A DNA stretch of 64,000 bases from Alkalihalobacillus sp. TS-13 (GCF_019720915.1 NZ_JAHKSI010000001.1:1736001-1800000); one strand, 5' to 3'. Shown: positions 1 to 12,163, numbered from the stretch's first letter. Program-made: numbers and translations. The notes: generated by a model from the letters alone, not told the origin.

Positions 1-210
1 GTTTCCAATCCACTCGGCTACCGAAAGTTCCACAGATGAATCTGTCAATTCAAGAATCGCACACCTTGCAACACGACCTTGATTGTCGCTACAAATCACA
101 TGATCGCCAGGAGTCATCCGCATAACTTTCGAGATATGCTTCGCATCTTCCCCTTTTATCGAAACCAACGTATCAGTCATCTGATCAGGTTGGACGAAGT
201 ACCTCTGCAT
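1..210 (-). CDS. rsmE: 16S rRNA m3U1498 methyltransferase RsmE (N-terminal part only)
   Basis: The first 70 codons of RsmE, which methylates U1498 of 16S rRNA; the rest lies beyond the left window edge. The translation starts [10 protein letters not shown] and continues with the family's N-terminal PUA-like region (KGEDAKHISKVMRM, GDHVICSDNQG). The start ATG overlaps the prmA stop codon (TAATG), so it is translationally coupled to prmA at the distal end of the dnaK heat-shock operon, as in other Bacilli. The SPOUT methyltransferase domain is not visible here. Confidence 0.9.
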   Translation of the reverse strand, partial: MQRYFVQPDQMTDTLVSIKGEDAKHISKVMRMTPGDHVICSDNQGRVARCAILELTDSSVELSVAEWIGN

Positions 211-1175
211 TATTGTGTCCCCTCAATTTCTTTCTGTTTAGGTTTTCTTGCAATGAAGGCGACCCAGTCTTCCATCAGTAACGTTTCATCTATAAGGAAT
301 CCATGCTCAAGAAGTGCTCGTTTCACTTCATCCTTTTTTCCTTTAATGATCCCTGAAACAATGAACTTCCCATCAGGTTTAAGTAATTTGAAAGCATCCT
401 CATCAAAACGGAGGATGATTTCCGCTAATATGTTCGCTACGATCAAGTCGTATTCACCGCTGACGTTGTCCAAGAGGTTGTTTTGACGTACTGTGATCTG
501 ATCCTGGGATTTATTTAGCTTGATGTTCAATCGAGCACTTTTCACTGCTATTTCATCCAAGTCCAATGCAGTTACATGCTTTGCTCCGAGTTTCGCTGCA
601 GCAATACTTAGAACGCCTGATCCTGTTCCCACATCAATCACTTCATCTTCAGGTTTCAGCGTTTTCTCGATTGCTTGGATACACATGACGGTCGTAGGGT
701 GAGTCCCTGTACCAAAAGCCATTCCTGGATCAAGTTCTACAATTAGTTCATCCGTACTCACTTTTTCATACTCTTCCCATGTTGGTATGATCGTGATTCG
801 TTCAGAAATTTTCACAGGCTTATAATACTTTTTCCAAGCTGTCGCCCATTCTTCCTCATGGACTTCACTAATCGTGATTTTATTGTGGCCAAGATCGATG
901 TTATGAAGCAGCAGTCCATTGATGGCTTCCTTTATCTCTTCGACAGTCTCACCTAAAAAGCTGTTAACTGGCAAATAAGCTTTTACGACCACACCTTCAT
1001 CAGGGTAATCGTCCGGATTCAGCTGGTAGATCTCTCCCATTGAGGTATCCCACACTTTCACCAAGTCTTGCGGGTCTTCAATTACAACTCCACTAGCTCC
1101 AGATTCGTGCAGGATATTAGAAATCGGTTCAATTGCTTCCTGTGTTGTAAGAATGCTGATTTCAGACCATTTCAT
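210..1175 (-). CDS. prmA: Ribosomal protein L11 methyltransferase PrmA
   Basis: 321 aa. It trimethylates ribosomal protein L11 using S-adenosylmethionine. The N-terminal L11-recognition domain is followed by a class I methyltransferase fold with the SAM loop [18 protein letters not shown], a DLDE acidic motif and the NxxAEII-type motif in [12 protein letters not shown] place the start at [11 protein letters not shown], the usual family start. An in-frame reading extends ten codons further upstream but its ATG sits almost on the AGGA Shine-Dalgarno. It lies between dnaJ and rsmE in the heat-shock operon. No oddities seen. Confidence 0.95.
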   Translation of the reverse strand: MKWSEISILTTQEAIEPISNILHESGASGVVIEDPQDLVKVWDTSMGEIYQLNPDDYPDEGVVVKAYLPVNSFLGETVEEIKEAINGLLLHNIDLGHNKITISEVHEEEWATAWKKYYKPVKISERITIIPTWEEYEKVSTDELIVELDPGMAFGTGTHPTTVMCIQAIEKTLKPEDEVIDVGTGSGVLSIAAAKLGAKHVTALDLDEIAVKSARLNIKLNKSQDQITVRQNNLLDNVSGEYDLIVANILAEIILRFDEDAFKLLKPDGKFIVSGIIKGKKDEVKRALLEHGFLIDETLLMEDWVAFIARKPKQKEIEGTQ

Positions 1176-1238
1176 GAGATCTACCATCTTCCTTTCATTT
1201 TTCATTCTCAGGATCGTCCGGTTACATTATTTCAGTTG

Positions 1239-2351
1239 TTATTCGCCTTTAAAAGCTCTTTTTACTTTACTGAACAAATTGTCATGCTGTTCATCTACTG
1301 TTTCACCACTGATATCAGCAAACTCACGAAGAAGTTGTTTTTGCCGTTCGTTCAGATTCTTCGGTGTAACTACTTTCACCTTGACATGCTGGTCTCCTTG
1401 ACCGTACCCGCGAACGTTCTGAACACCTTTTCCGCGAAGACGGAAGCTCGTTCCTGATTGCGTCCCCGCTGGAATCTTGAGCTTAACTTTCCCATGTAGT
1501 GTCGGAACTTCAATCTCATCCCCTAGTGTTACTTGAGAAAATGTAAGCGGCATATCGATGAATATATCATCTCCATCACGCTTATAAAGCTCATGCGGAG
1601 ATACACGCACTACCACATATAGATCTCCAGGAGGTCCGCCATTCTCCCCAGCTTCCCCTTTTCCAGCTACACGGATCTGTTGACCGTGATCGATACCAGC
1701 TGGAATTTTCACATGGATTTTCTTTTGCTTGCGCACTTTGCCTTTTCCACCACAAGTTTGACACTTATCTTTGATGAATTTGCCAGTTCCGTTACAGTGG
1801 TGGCACACCCTGCGGTTTACAACACGGCCGAATGGTGTATTCTGTTCAACATTCAACTGACCGCTGCCGCCGCAATGAGAACATGTTTCTGGTTTTGTTC
1901 CAGGTTTCGCTCCAGATCCGAAGCATGTATCACATTCTTCTTCCTTAGGGATTTGAATATCTGTCTCTTTACCGAAAACAGCTTCTTCGAATTTAAGAGT
2001 CATCGTATATTGCAAATCTGCCCCTTGACGCGGAGCATTCGGATTTCTACGTCCGCCACCGCCGCCAAAGAACATATCGAAAATATCACCGAAACCTCCA
2101 AAGTCTGCTCCACCAGCACCAAATCCCTGGTTAGGATCTGAGTGTCCGAACTGATCATAGTGGGCTTTCTTCTGAGAATCACTCAGGACATCATAGGCTT
2201 CCTTGACTTCCTTGAATTTCTCCTCAGCATCCGATTCTTTATTGACATCCGGATGAAATTTTCTAGCGAGTTTTCGATAAGCTTTTTTTATTTCATCAGT
2301 CGAAGCGTTCTTGTCAACGCCTAGGACTTCATAGTAATCACGCTTACTCAA
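1239..2351 (-). CDS. dnaJ: Chaperone DnaJ (Hsp40)
   Basis: 370 aa cytosolic co-chaperone that stimulates DnaK ATPase and delivers unfolded substrates. The J domain (about residues 1-70) carries HPD in [11 protein letters not shown] Gly/Phe-rich linker follows, then four zinc-binding CxxCxGxG repeats ([32 protein letters not shown]) and the C-terminal substrate-binding domains. I choose the TTG start ([11 protein letters not shown]) because GGGAG lies 8 nt upstream; upstream in-frame GTG codons overlap or crowd that site. It follows dnaK after a terminator-like hairpin, so expression is probably lower than that of dnaK. Confidence 0.95.
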   Translation of the reverse strand: MSKRDYYEVLGVDKNASTDEIKKAYRKLARKFHPDVNKESDAEEKFKEVKEAYDVLSDSQKKAHYDQFGHSDPNQGFGAGGADFGGFGDIFDMFFGGGGGRRNPNAPRQGADLQYTMTLKFEEAVFGKETDIQIPKEEECDTCFGSGAKPGTKPETCSHCGGSGQLNVEQNTPFGRVVNRRVCHHCNGTGKFIKDKCQTCGGKGKVRKQKKIHVKIPAGIDHGQQIRVAGKGEAGENGGPPGDLYVVVRVSPHELYKRDGDDIFIDMPLTFSQVTLGDEIEVPTLHGKVKLKIPAGTQSGTSFRLRGKGVQNVRGYGQGDQHVKVKVVTPKNLNERQKQLLREFADISGETVDEQHDNLFSKVKRAFKGE

Positions 2352-2442
2352 CACTCTCACTCCCGGTTCTTTTACATAACGATTATCATATCATTATAGT
2401 CTACAATTCTGCAACATGTTGCCATTAAATTGTCCCAGCATA

Positions 2443-2482
2443 GAAAAAGTCAAAGCCTTGAAGACTGACTTTGACTTTTCCT
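2443..2482 (-). terminator. Terminator-like hairpin between dnaK and dnaJ
   Basis: On the minus strand an 11-bp stem (AAAAGTCAAAG / CTTTGACTTTT) with a 13-nt loop ends in a short T-run just after the dnaK stop. In B. subtilis the dnaK operon gives shorter and longer transcripts because of a leaky terminator in this position (established knowledge). This hairpin is the likely equivalent. Confidence 0.75.
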
Positions 2483-2490
2483 TATTGTGG

Positions 2491-4356
<1,866 letters not shown>

Positions 4357-4395
4357 TCATTCTGAAAGTGTAATTTGTTCACTTAGCGGAATACA

Positions 4396-4500
4396 CACTC
4401 TTTCCGTAGGCAATACAAAAACTTCCTCACTTGCCCATGGATGTGTGTGATACTGTGAGGTTTTGTACCTGACTCGCTTTCCGGCAGGAGTGTCGTTAAC
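4396..4500. repeat. Decayed copy of the dispersed intergenic repeat (copy 1)
   Basis: Between grpE and dnaK. The block from ACACTCTTTCCG to CGCTTTCCGGCAGGAGTGTCG resembles the long copies at 9551-9790 and 13807-14048, with many substitutions and loss of the central segment. The outer stem seen in other copies is not clear here. Being inside an operon, it would be transcribed with grpE-dnaK. Confidence 0.6.
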
Positions 4501-4541
4501 TTCAACACTGCCAATAATAACTATTACTTAAAAAGAGTTAA

Positions 4542-5123
4542 TTACTTTGAATTCACTTTCACCATTGCAGGACGTACAACACGGTCTTTCAATTTGTAGC
4601 CCTTCTGAAGGACCTCTACGATCGTATTGTCTTCGTAATCATTTTCCTGCACTTGCATGACAGCTTGGTGCTGATGAGGATCAAACACCTCTCCTGCTCC
4701 AGGCACTTCCTCAACACCTTCATTCTTTAATACCTCAATCAACTGATTATAAACCATCTTCATTCCTTGATGTAAAGAATCAGCTTGTTCAACATCAGTT
4801 TGTATATTCAAGGCACGTTCGAAGTTATCGATGACTGGAAGCAGCCCTTCTACAATTCCTTGTGCTCTATATTTCGCTGCCGCTTCTTTTTCTTCCCGCG
4901 TACGGCGGCGGAAATTATCATAGTCAGCTTGCACCCGGACCATACGATTTTTTATTTCTTCGAGTTCTTTTTCCAATTCAGTCACTCGGTTAGCTTCTTC
5001 AGTTTCAAGCTCAATCGTGTTATCGGCAGATTCCTCTACCGTTTCTTCATCTCGATTTTCCTCTTTCGATTCTTCGATAGATTCTTCATTTTCTTGAACA
5101 CCTTGCTGTTTGTTTTCTTCCAC
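4542..5123 (-). CDS. grpE: Nucleotide exchange factor GrpE
   Basis: 193 aa. It releases ADP from DnaK. An acidic N-terminal region ([18 protein letters not shown]) and a long coiled coil precede the conserved C-terminal β-domain ([22 protein letters not shown]). I place the start at a GTG codon (VEENKQQG) with GGGAGGTG about 6 nt upstream. A longer in-frame reading from an ATG at 5186 adds 21 residues without family similarity. Third gene from the hrcA promoter. Confidence 0.95.
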   Translation of the reverse strand: MEENKQQGVQENEESIEESKEENRDEETVEESADNTIELETEEANRVTELEKELEEIKNRMVRVQADYDNFRRRTREEKEAAAKYRAQGIVEGLLPVIDNFERALNIQTDVEQADSLHQGMKMVYNQLIEVLKNEGVEEVPGAGEVFDPHQHQAVMQVQENDYEDNTIVEVLQKGYKLKDRVVRPAMVKVNSK

Positions 5124-5195
5124 TACACTCACCTCCCTGTACTGATCAATGACTCTATCATCAATCTTAATTCCGTTAAAAAACATACTGAAGAA

Positions 5196-5217
5196 TGGGA
5201 GATAAAGAGTTCTCCCA
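5196..5217 (-). other. Intercistronic stem-loop between hrcA and grpE
   Basis: On the minus strand TGGGAGA pairs with TCTCCCA across an 8-nt loop, in the 145-nt gap after hrcA. There is no T-run. In B. subtilis the dnaK operon mRNA is cleaved between hrcA and grpE, leaving a stable 3' fragment (established knowledge). This hairpin is the likely 5' stabiliser or cleavage landmark here (inference). Confidence 0.5.
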
Positions 5218-5268
5218 CCCTTTAAATGTTTTGAATAAGTTTTCGTCCTTATAAAGGTATTACCACAA

Positions 5269-6303
5269 TCAGTTTGAATAATACCGTTGCGTAAGTACTC
5301 TCGTCAAATCTTTTGAAAGCAGATCAAGCAATCCGATCACCCGCGGGTATTCCATTCGGGTCGGTCCCAGGATGGCAAGTGTCCCCATATGCTGACCCCC
5401 TATAGAATAACTTGCCGTGATCAGGCTGCAATTCTTCATTTCCTGTATGGTGTTTTCAGCTCCGATTTTGACATTGATCTTATCAGTATTTCCTTGATGT
5501 AGAAGCTGATGGATCAAATCTTGCTTCTCGATCGCATTATATAGAGCTTTCACTTTTTCAACATCTTGGAATTCAGGCTGATTGAGAATGTTCGTTTTAC
5601 CGCCATAATAGATTTTATCGGATTTCTCGTTTTTGAACAGCTGGGCCAGAAAATCAAGTGTTTTCTCATAATTATGAAGATGTGTTTTCAATAAACCTTG
5701 AACTTCCTGTTGCAACTTCATCTTCAGATGTGAAAACGGGACGCCCTTCAATCGTTCATTTAAAATGTTGACCGTCCGCTCAAGATCAGATGCATCCATT
5801 ACATCCGGTAATTCGACCGTATATTTTTCTACGTGGCCAGTATCGGTAATCAATACAAATATCGCAGTACCTTTAGAAATAGGGACGATCTGCAAATGCT
5901 TCAGCTTCGTTTCATATACTTCAGGTCCTAAGATGATGGATGTATAATTGGTGATTTCAGAGAGTAGATTCGCTGAATGTTCGATCAACATTTCTAGTTC
6001 CAGCATTTTTTCATGGAACAAAGAGTGGATCCGCTTCATATCCTTGTTTCGCATTTCTACAGGTGACAACAGGTTATCCACATAAAAACGGTACCCTTTT
6101 TCAGAAGGTATCCGCCCTGAAGAACTGTGTGTCTTCTCGATGAAACCCATATCTTCAAGATCCGCAAGCTCATTTCGAATCGTTGCAGAACTGAACGTGA
6201 TGTCCTGCCGCTTAGAGATACTCCTTGATCCGAGAGGCTCAGCATTCTGTATATATTCATCAATAAGTATCTGGAGAATTAACAGCTGACGATCCGTTAA
6301 CAT
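5269..6303 (-). CDS. hrcA: Heat-inducible transcription repressor HrcA
   Basis: 344 aa repressor of class I heat-shock genes, which binds CIRCE and depends on GroEL for folding (family knowledge). It has an N-terminal winged helix ([29 protein letters not shown], then [19 protein letters not shown]), followed by the GAF-like and inserted dimerisation domains ending at TRVLTQRYY. Length matches B. subtilis HrcA. It is the first gene of the operon, and a perfect CIRCE lies 18 bp upstream of its start, so it autoregulates. Confidence 0.97.
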   Translation of the reverse strand: MLTDRQLLILQILIDEYIQNAEPLGSRSISKRQDITFSSATIRNELADLEDMGFIEKTHSSSGRIPSEKGYRFYVDNLLSPVEMRNKDMKRIHSLFHEKMLELEMLIEHSANLLSEITNYTSIILGPEVYETKLKHLQIVPISKGTAIFVLITDTGHVEKYTVELPDVMDASDLERTVNILNERLKGVPFSHLKMKLQQEVQGLLKTHLHNYEKTLDFLAQLFKNEKSDKIYYGGKTNILNQPEFQDVEKVKALYNAIEKQDLIHQLLHQGNTDKINVKIGAENTIQEMKNCSLITASYSIGGQHMGTLAILGPTRMEYPRVIGLLDLLSKDLTRVLTQRYYSN

Positions 6304-6321
6304 CGAGTCTCATCCCCTTTG

Positions 6322-6348
6322 TTAGCACTCGTTCTGTTTGAGTGCTAA
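6322..6348 (-). promoter_or_regulatory. CIRCE operator (HrcA-binding site)
   Basis: A perfect TTAGCACTC-N9-GAGTGCTAA inverted repeat just upstream of hrcA. This is the exact CIRCE consensus. It lies immediately downstream of the -10 of the predicted σA promoter, where bound HrcA would block transcription. Confidence 0.98.
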
Positions 6349-6359
6349 TTCTAATTTAT

Positions 6360-6389
6360 AAATTACCAAATGAGAAAATACTTTGTCAA
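6360..6389 (-). promoter_or_regulatory. σA promoter of the hrcA-grpE-dnaK-dnaJ operon
   Basis: Minus strand: TTGACA (6384-6389), an 18-nt spacer, then TAATTT (6360-6365). The -35 is a consensus match and the -10 is weak. It lies between the hemW stop and CIRCE, which is where the heat-shock operon promoter is expected. Confidence 0.7.
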
Positions 6390-6392
6390 TAT

Positions 6393-7541
6393 TTATATTA
6401 CACCAACGAATTCTTGAAAAACTTCATTGCCGAGAAAAAGTCCTCTGTTCGTGAGACGAATACTTTTTCTATCATTGATTAGGAGCCCATCTGCAGTCAA
6501 TTTATCAATCTGTTCAGAAAAAACTTCCTCAATTTCAAGGTTATATTTTTCATAAAAGCGAGCTTTATTGACCCCATCCATCTTACGGAGTCCAAGAAAA
6601 ACCTCTTCTTCCATACGATCTTTTATTTCTAGTCTAGTCACGATTCTTTGGGGTAATACCCCTTCATTGATTTTACGTATATAATGCGGGAGCGGTTTGA
6701 CATTTTCGTAGCGGATATCACTCACATACCCATGAGCCCCTGCACCGATGCCGTAGTAGTGTTCGTTCTTCCAATACATCTGGTTATGCCTGCTTTCATA
6801 TCCCGATTTTGCAAAATTGCTGATTTCATATTGGGCGAAACCGTTTTGTTTCAATGTATCGATCAGGTATTCGAACATATCCGATTCTTGTTCTTCCCCA
6901 GGGAGTGACAGCTGTCCCTTCTTATCGCGGATTCCAAAAACCGTTTGTTTTTCTACTTGAAGGGAATAAGCAGAAACATGCGGCACATTCAATTGAAGTG
7001 CAAGACTTACAGATTCTTTGAACATTTCAAGTGTCTGGCCTGGTAATCCGAACATCAAATCGATCGAGATGTTTTCAAATCCAATCGTCTGAGCCTCATT
7101 GATCATCCTCGCAACATCGTTCCTTCGATGATTCCGGTTGAGTGCTGAAAGGAGGGTATCCTGGAATGCTTGCACACCGATACTGAGCCGATTAACTCCC
7201 GCTTCTTTTAAAATTTTAAGTTTTTGTCTTTCGGTCACAGACGGATTAGCTTCCACCGTGAATTCCGTATCGACACCCGGCTTAAGATTAATGTTTATAA
7301 TGTCGAGCATCCGTTTTAGCTGAACATCATCAAGAGCCGTCGGGGTCCCTCCTCCGATATAAATCGTTTCGATTGTTTCTGCTGGATACACCTTCAACAT
7401 TTTTTCGATTTCACGTTCCATGGCATCCAAGTAATCATCGACCGGTTGTCCTTCTATCAAAAATTTATTGAAATCACAATAATGGCAGATTTGTTCGCAG
7501 AACGGTATATGGACATAAGCAGCTTTTACCATCTTCATCAC
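6393..7541 (-). CDS. hemW: Radical SAM heme chaperone HemW (coproporphyrinogen III oxidase-like)
   Basis: About 382 aa. HemW proteins bind heme and a 4Fe-4S cluster and are thought to deliver heme to membrane cytochromes; older annotations call them HemN. The radical-SAM motif is CxxxCxxC in FCEQICHYCDF, followed by GGGTPT and EANP (SAM site) and the HemN C-terminal region. Start is uncertain within the first four codons (MMKMVKAAY); MVKAAYVHIPFC is the family-like beginning. It sits between lepA and hrcA as in B. subtilis but precedes the separate hrcA promoter. Confidence 0.93.
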   Translation of the reverse strand: MMKMVKAAYVHIPFCEQICHYCDFNKFLIEGQPVDDYLDAMEREIEKMLKVYPAETIETIYIGGGTPTALDDVQLKRMLDIININLKPGVDTEFTVEANPSVTERQKLKILKEAGVNRLSIGVQAFQDTLLSALNRNHRRNDVARMINEAQTIGFENISIDLMFGLPGQTLEMFKESVSLALQLNVPHVSAYSLQVEKQTVFGIRDKKGQLSLPGEEQESDMFEYLIDTLKQNGFAQYEISNFAKSGYESRHNQMYWKNEHYYGIGAGAHGYVSDIRYENVKPLPHYIRKINEGVLPQRIVTRLEIKDRMEEEVFLGLRKMDGVNKARFYEKYNLEIEEVFSEQIDKLTADGLLINDRKSIRLTNRGLFLGNEVFQEFVGVI

Positions 7542-7551
7542 ACTCTCACTA

Positions 7552-7584
7552 TAAAAATGAAGGACTGGCAGTCGGCCAGTCCTT
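7552..7584 (-). terminator. Terminator-like hairpin after lepA
   Basis: Minus strand: AAGGACTGGC pairs perfectly with GCCAGTCCTT around a 5-nt loop and is followed by CATTTTTAT. The short T-run suggests only partial termination before hemW. Confidence 0.65.
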
Positions 7585-7596
7585 ACCAGGATATTA

Positions 7597-9423
7597 TCAA
7601 TCGTCAGAATCCATACGTAGTACGGACATGAAAGCTTCTTGTGGAACTTCGACGTTCCCGACTGTCTTCATCCGTTTCTTACCTTCTTTTTGCTTCTCCA
7701 ACAACTTACGTTTACGTGAGATGTCGCCTCCATAACACTTGGCAAGGACGTTTTTACGTAATGCGCGGATATTGGTTCTAGCGACGATCTTTTGCCCGAT
7801 TGCTGCTTGAACCGGAATTTCAAACTGGTGTCGTGGTATCAGTTCTTTTAATTTTTCAACGACAGCTTTTCCACGGTCGTAAGCAAAGTCCCGGTGTACG
7901 ATGACAGACAATGCATCAATTTTCTCACCGTTCAATAAGATATCCATCTTCACAAGTTTGGATTGTCTATAGCCGATCAATTCATAATCAAGGGAAGCAT
8001 AACCTTTGGTGCTTGATTTCAATTGATCGAAGAAATCGTAAACGATCTCCGATAACGGGATTTCATAGATGACATTGACACGTATATCATCCAAGTACTC
8101 CATCGTAATGAAGTTTCCACGTTTCTTCTGGCAGATTTCCATAACTGCACCAACATAATCGTTTGGCGTCATGATCGATGCCTTTACATACGGTTCTTCC
8201 ACTTTTTCAATCGATTGTGCATCAGGCATATTTGACGGATTATCGACAATCAATTCTTCCCCATTAGTCAGATGGACATTGTAGATAACACTTGGTGCAG
8301 TCGTAATCAAATCAATTCCGAATTCACGTTCAATACGCTCCTGGATGATTTCCATATGAAGGAGCCCAAGGAAACCACAACGGAAACCAAAGCCTAATGC
8401 TTGTGAGGTTTCTGCCTCGTATTGAAGAGATGAATCATTTAACTCTAACCGCTCTAATGCTTCTCGAAGGTCATTATAGTTATTCGAGTCAACAGGATAT
8501 AAACCACAGAACACCATCGGGTTCATTTTACGATAGCCTGGGAGTGGTGTATCCGCTCCGTTTTTAGCAGATGTAATCGTGTCACCGACGCGGGTATCAC
8601 CCACGTTTTTGATCGATGCAGTCAAGAATCCAACATCCCCGACTGTAAGTTCGTCTTTCATGACTGGTTTCGGTGTGAATACGCCTAATTCGCTGACTTC
8701 GAATTCTTTACCAGTAGCCATCATTTTAATCTTCTGACCCACCTTGACGGTACCTTCTGTAATTCGAATATAAGCGACGACACCACGGTAGCTGTCATAA
8801 AGCGAATCGAAGATCAACGCTTTAAGTGGCGCTTCCGGATCTCCTTGCGGTGCAGGAACTTTTTCAACGATCTGCTCAAGAATATCTTCTATTCCAATGC
8901 CATTTTTCGCTGAAGCCAATACAGCATCAGAAGCATCCAGTCCAATTACATCCTCAACCTCTTTACGGACACGCTCTGGTTCTGCGCTCGGTAAATCGAT
9001 TTTATTGATGACCGGCAAAATTTCAAGATCATTCTCAAGTGCCAGATAAACATTGGCTAAAGTCTGTGCTTCGATTCCTTGAGCAGCATCGACAATCAAC
9101 AAAGCACCTTCACAAGCAGCTAGGCTTCGCGATACTTCATATGTAAAATCGACGTGTCCAGGCGTATCAATAAGATGGAAAATATACTCTTCTCCATCTT
9201 TTGCTTTGTATGTCAATTGAACAGCATTCAATTTGATTGTAATCCCACGTTCACGTTCCAGATCCATGGCATCAAGCATTTGTTCTTTCATTTCACGGTG
9301 CGTCAGAGCACTGGTTTGCTCAAGAATCCGATCTGCCAACGTCGATTTCCCATGGTCGATATGGGCAATAATCGAGAAGTTACGGATTCTCGATTGGCGT
9401 TCTAATTTTTTATCTTTACTCAT
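7597..9423 (-). CDS. lepA: Elongation factor 4 (LepA), ribosomal back-translocase GTPase
   Basis: 608 aa translational GTPase that acts on stalled or mis-translocated ribosomes. G1 [10 protein letters not shown]3 DTPGH, G4 NKID and a G5-like SAK are visible. EF-G-like domains II, III and V and the LepA-specific C-terminal domain ([24 protein letters not shown]) follow. The start ATG (MSKDKK) has TAGGAGTG 6 nt upstream; an in-frame GTG three codons earlier overlaps that site. Conserved neighbour of hemW. Confidence 0.97.
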   Translation of the reverse strand: MSKDKKLERQSRIRNFSIIAHIDHGKSTLADRILEQTSALTHREMKEQMLDAMDLERERGITIKLNAVQLTYKAKDGEEYIFHLIDTPGHVDFTYEVSRSLAACEGALLIVDAAQGIEAQTLANVYLALENDLEILPVINKIDLPSAEPERVRKEVEDVIGLDASDAVLASAKNGIGIEDILEQIVEKVPAPQGDPEAPLKALIFDSLYDSYRGVVAYIRITEGTVKVGQKIKMMATGKEFEVSELGVFTPKPVMKDELTVGDVGFLTASIKNVGDTRVGDTITSAKNGADTPLPGYRKMNPMVFCGLYPVDSNNYNDLREALERLELNDSSLQYEAETSQALGFGFRCGFLGLLHMEIIQERIEREFGIDLITTAPSVIYNVHLTNGEELIVDNPSNMPDAQSIEKVEEPYVKASIMTPNDYVGAVMEICQKKRGNFITMEYLDDIRVNVIYEIPLSEIVYDFFDQLKSSTKGYASLDYELIGYRQSKLVKMDILLNGEKIDALSVIVHRDFAYDRGKAVVEKLKELIPRHQFEIPVQAAIGQKIVARTNIRALRKNVLAKCYGGDISRKRKLLEKQKEGKKRMKTVGNVEVPQEAFMSVLRMDSDD

Positions 9424-9550
9424 TCTCTTCACTCCTAAGGTCGTACAACTAAGCTAGCATTGATTATAGCAATAGCACTCTTTTTATTCAATTGTTTCTG
9501 TATTTATCTGCAAGTGACGAGTGTTGTGGAATATTTCTGATTATTATAAG

Positions 9551-9790
9551 ATTCGCTCCCTTTCCGCGGGCGATCCGCAAGCCTCCTCAGTTGCACAGGA
9601 TCTCAACACAAAAATGAAATCATTTTCGTGTCTGCGATGATAATTCTTAGAAGCTCTCCTTCTGCTGGCTACGACGTTCACCATAGGACGTGGTGGTATT
9701 TAGTCGAAGTTCATTAATATAGTCGAAGATCCTTTTAAAAACAGCGGGGTCTCGCCTGGCTCGCTTTTCCCGCAGGAGTGTCGCGAATTT
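9551..9790 (+). repeat. Long dispersed repeat, copy 2 (partner of 13807-14048)
   Basis: About 240 bp in the 492-bp lepA-yqxA gap, roughly 90% identical to the reverse complement of 13807-14048. It runs from ATTCGCTCCC to GTGTCGCGAAT, so its outer ends ATTCGC/GCGAAT can pair. The middle contains hairpin-forming stretches (for example AAATGA...TCATTTT). No coding potential seen. The rest of the gap holds only this element and the yqxA terminator. Confidence 0.85.
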
Positions 9791-9848
9791 TGAAAAATCA
9801 AGAAAAAGTTTAAAAGAGCCTTTATTTTAAATAAAAACCAAATCCATA

Positions 9849-9912
9849 AAAAAGAAGGATCAGCCCTATCGTATCGAGATGAACAGATACGGTATGAGCC
9901 CATCCTTCTTCA
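9849..9912 (-). terminator. Terminator of the gpr-yqxA unit
   Basis: Minus strand, immediately after the yqxA stop. A long hairpin has outer stem AAGAAGGAT/ATCCTTCTT and inner stem CGTATC/GATACG, then TTTTTTATG. Strong intrinsic terminator shape. Confidence 0.85.
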
Positions 9913-9915
9913 AAT

Positions 9916-10269
9916 TCAAGTGAACAGAAAGTGCAGGATCTTGTCCAGTATTGTGCCGACCACTGTCATGATGACTGTTAGGATTTCACTGATCAATGAT
10001 GAAACCATTTTTCCTAACTTGGAAAACAAATTGAACGCTTCTACTTCTTCAAGCTTTTTTTGTTTTTCTTTTATGTCATGGCTCGTGATTTGCGAACCGA
10101 GTACTTCCGCTTCAATATCGCCGCTATCATTGACTTTCCATTCTAATGCGCTGTTACCTTCCGAACCCTTCATCTTGTCCATTTGAACTCCGACCTGCTG
10201 CATTCCGATCAGGATGCCGAACAAAAGGACGGATATCAGTATGAAACTCTTCATCATGAACCGGACCAT
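9916..10269 (-). CDS. yqxA: YqxA family protein (DUF3679), single-pass membrane protein
   Basis: 117 aa of unknown function. It has an N-terminal transmembrane helix (SFILISVLLFGILIGMQ), a charged central region, and a C-terminal hydrophobic stretch (ISEILTVIMTVVGTILDKILHFLF). The start MVRFMMKS has AGGAGG 7 nt upstream. In B. subtilis yqxA follows spoIIP; here it directly follows gpr, and spoIIP is absent. Probably co-transcribed with gpr during sporulation (inference from position). Confidence 0.8.
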   Translation of the reverse strand: MVRFMMKSFILISVLLFGILIGMQQVGVQMDKMKGSEGNSALEWKVNDSGDIEAEVLGSQITSHDIKEKQKKLEEVEAFNLFSKLGKMVSSLISEILTVIMTVVGTILDKILHFLFT

Positions 10270-10344
10270 CTGACTTCCTCCTACTGAAACCATTGTAAAA
10301 TCAGTGTTGGTACAAGCCTATGCAAGCTGTAATACCCTTAGAAC

Positions 10345-11448
10345 TCAATGTGTATAGGATCCGCTGTTCTGTTGATCGACCTGGCCATGCAGTGCTGTAT
10401 TCAAACCGCCGGCAATTACATTGGCCATATCTTCAATAAAAACATCCACTTCTTTAGGTGTAACCATCAAGTTGTGCCCTAAAGGGGCTAAGACTTCCTT
10501 GATTAATTGTCTTTTTTGTGTATCTTCAAGTGTTCCGATCATTCCTAGAAATGCCTGCCGGTTTTCTTCATCCGGTATATCCTCATCCGATAAATTTTTA
10601 CGTTCGCCGAATGTCATTCCTGCTGGTGTCAGTGCTTTTGATGGATCATCTTTTTCACGCATCTCACGACCGAAATGCTTTAAAATGTAATCAATCGTGT
10701 CACTTGTGATCGTGACCGCATCAACCACTGTAGGAACACCGATTGCGATAACCGGAATCCCCAATGTTTCCAGACTCAATTCTTTACGCTTATTTCCTAC
10801 ACCTGAACCTGGATGGATGCCAGTATCCGAGATTTGAATCGTCGTATTAACCCGCTCCACTGCCCTGGATGCTAAGGAATCAATTGCAATCACGAAATCA
10901 GGCTTAGATTTTTCAATGACACCGACGATGATATCACTTGTTTCGATTCCAGTTGTCCCCATGACCCCAGGGGAAAGAGCACTGACTGGACGGAAGCCTT
11001 CCTCTACGTTTTCTGGTGCCAATTCAAACAAATGCTTCGTGACGAGAAGGTTATTTGTCGTACGCGGTCCGAGAGCATCTGGTGTGACATTCAAATTTCC
11101 CAGACCGACTACAAGACAGCTTGCATCATTCGGAATCTGAAGCTCCTGAAGGAAGTTAGCAAACTCATGGGCAAAGACATCCTGAACCCGCTGCTGTAAA
11201 GCGGAATCCTTCTGTCGGATGCCTTGCATTTCCATCGTCAAATAAATACCTGGTTTTTTTCCGGTCGCTTTTTGTCCAGCTTCTTCTATTTCAACCCTAG
11301 TGAGTTTAATCCCATCCATTTCACGTTCTTTGACGATGACACCATCGATCCTGTGCTTCGAATCTTCTTCCTGTTCTTTTGTGATCATCTCATTGGATTC
11401 AATCGCCAAATCGGTTCTGACGTTATATAATTCTAGATCTTTATCCAT
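10345..11448 (-). CDS. gpr: Germination protease GPR
   Basis: 367 aa aspartic-type protease made in the forespore as a zymogen. It degrades small acid-soluble spore proteins at germination. The N-terminal VRTDLAIES segment resembles the SASP-like self-processing site. Conserved blocks include [32 protein letters not shown] and [17 protein letters not shown] place the start at the ATG of MDKDLEL; an upstream GTG abuts the GGGG Shine-Dalgarno. A σG-type promoter lies upstream. This gene marks the organism as a spore former. Confidence 0.97.
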   Translation of the reverse strand: MDKDLELYNVRTDLAIESNEMITKEQEEDSKHRIDGVIVKEREMDGIKLTRVEIEEAGQKATGKKPGIYLTMEMQGIRQKDSALQQRVQDVFAHEFANFLQELQIPNDASCLVVGLGNLNVTPDALGPRTTNNLLVTKHLFELAPENVEEGFRPVSALSPGVMGTTGIETSDIIVGVIEKSKPDFVIAIDSLASRAVERVNTTIQISDTGIHPGSGVGNKRKELSLETLGIPVIAIGVPTVVDAVTITSDTIDYILKHFGREMREKDDPSKALTPAGMTFGERKNLSDEDIPDEENRQAFLGMIGTLEDTQKRQLIKEVLAPLGHNLMVTPKEVDVFIEDMANVIAGGLNTALHGQVDQQNSGSYTH

Positions 11449-11486
11449 TGGTACGCTCACCCCTGATTATTGTTAGCATTATCACA

Positions 11487-11516
11487 TAGGATAGCCTTCT
11501 TCCACTTTTTTCATTC
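11487..11516 (-). promoter_or_regulatory. Predicted σG (forespore) promoter of gpr
   Basis: Minus strand: GAATG (11512-11516), exactly 18 nt, then TATCCTA (11487-11493), against a remembered σG consensus of roughly GHATR-N18-CATNHTA. There is one mismatch at the first -10 base. gpr is a known σG-regulon gene, which supports the assignment. Confidence 0.65.
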
Positions 11517-11578
11517 TTTCGATTCGGATTTCCCCCTAAAAAAAGGGCCGGCAACTGATTATCTTTGTACAAAAGAGA

Positions 11579-11607
11579 TTGCAATTATACGAACGGTTTG
11601 ATAGAAT
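11579..11607 (+). promoter_or_regulatory. σA promoter of rpsT
   Basis: TTGCAA (11579-11584), a 17-nt spacer, TAGAAT (11602-11607), 53 bp upstream of the rpsT start codon. Good spacing and 9 of 12 consensus bases. Confidence 0.75.
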
Positions 11608-11660
11608 ATCTTGTGTTGTATTTTCCGCAATTTCGGTTGCATTCAAGGAGGTGAACGGAA

Positions 11661-11927
11661 TTGGCAAATATTAAATCTGCTATTAAACGTGTTAAAACAA
11701 ACGATAAGCGTCGTGCACATAATGCAGCGATGAAATCATCCATGCGTACTGCTATCAAGAACTTTGAAACGAAAGTAGCTAACAACGATGCTGAAGGTGC
11801 TAAAAATGCATTCTTGGTTGCAACCAAAAAGCTTGATAAAGCCGCTGGTAAAGGAATCCTTCACAAGAACGCTGCAGCTAGACAGAAATCTCGTCTTGCA
11901 AAGCAATTAAACGGCCTTAGCGCTTAA
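11661..11927 (+). CDS. rpsT: 30S ribosomal protein S20
   Basis: 88 aa lysine/alanine-rich protein that binds 16S rRNA early in 30S assembly. It has the family start (M)[20 protein letters not shown] and the C-terminal [21 protein letters not shown]. The start codon is TTG with a strong AAGGAGGTG Shine-Dalgarno; non-ATG starts for S20 are known and can limit its synthesis. Transcribed opposite to its neighbours from its own promoter and closed by its own terminator. Confidence 0.98.
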   Translation: MANIKSAIKRVKTNDKRRAHNAAMKSSMRTAIKNFETKVANNDAEGAKNAFLVATKKLDKAAGKGILHKNAAARQKSRLAKQLNGLSA

Positions 11928-11957
11928 TTCATAAGTGAATGAAATACTGGAATTTGA

Positions 11958-11988
11958 AACGACCTACATAACAGGTCGTTTTTTATTT
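11958..11988 (+). terminator. rpsT terminator
   Basis: AACGACCT / AGGTCGTT 8-bp stem, 7-nt loop, then TTTTATTT, 30 bp after the rpsT stop. Confidence 0.9.
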
Positions 11989-12120
11989 GTCTGGATCTTT
12001 GTTATTTAACGGACGGCAAACTTTTTAACAAATTGTGTCGATTGGCCGATAAACCCTTAAATCGGCCGTAAAAAGGACCTTTTCAGCCGTAATGCGTAGT
12101 GCCCTTAAACAACTCTCCAC

Positions 12121-12149
12121 AAAAAAGACCCTCTGTTTTTCAGAGAGTC
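12121..12149 (-). terminator. holA terminator
   Basis: Minus strand: a stem of GACTCTCTG with CAGAGGGTC (one wobble pair), 5-nt loop, then TTTTTT, just downstream of the holA stop. Confidence 0.9.
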
Positions 12150-12163
12150 AGCTTGATGTACAC

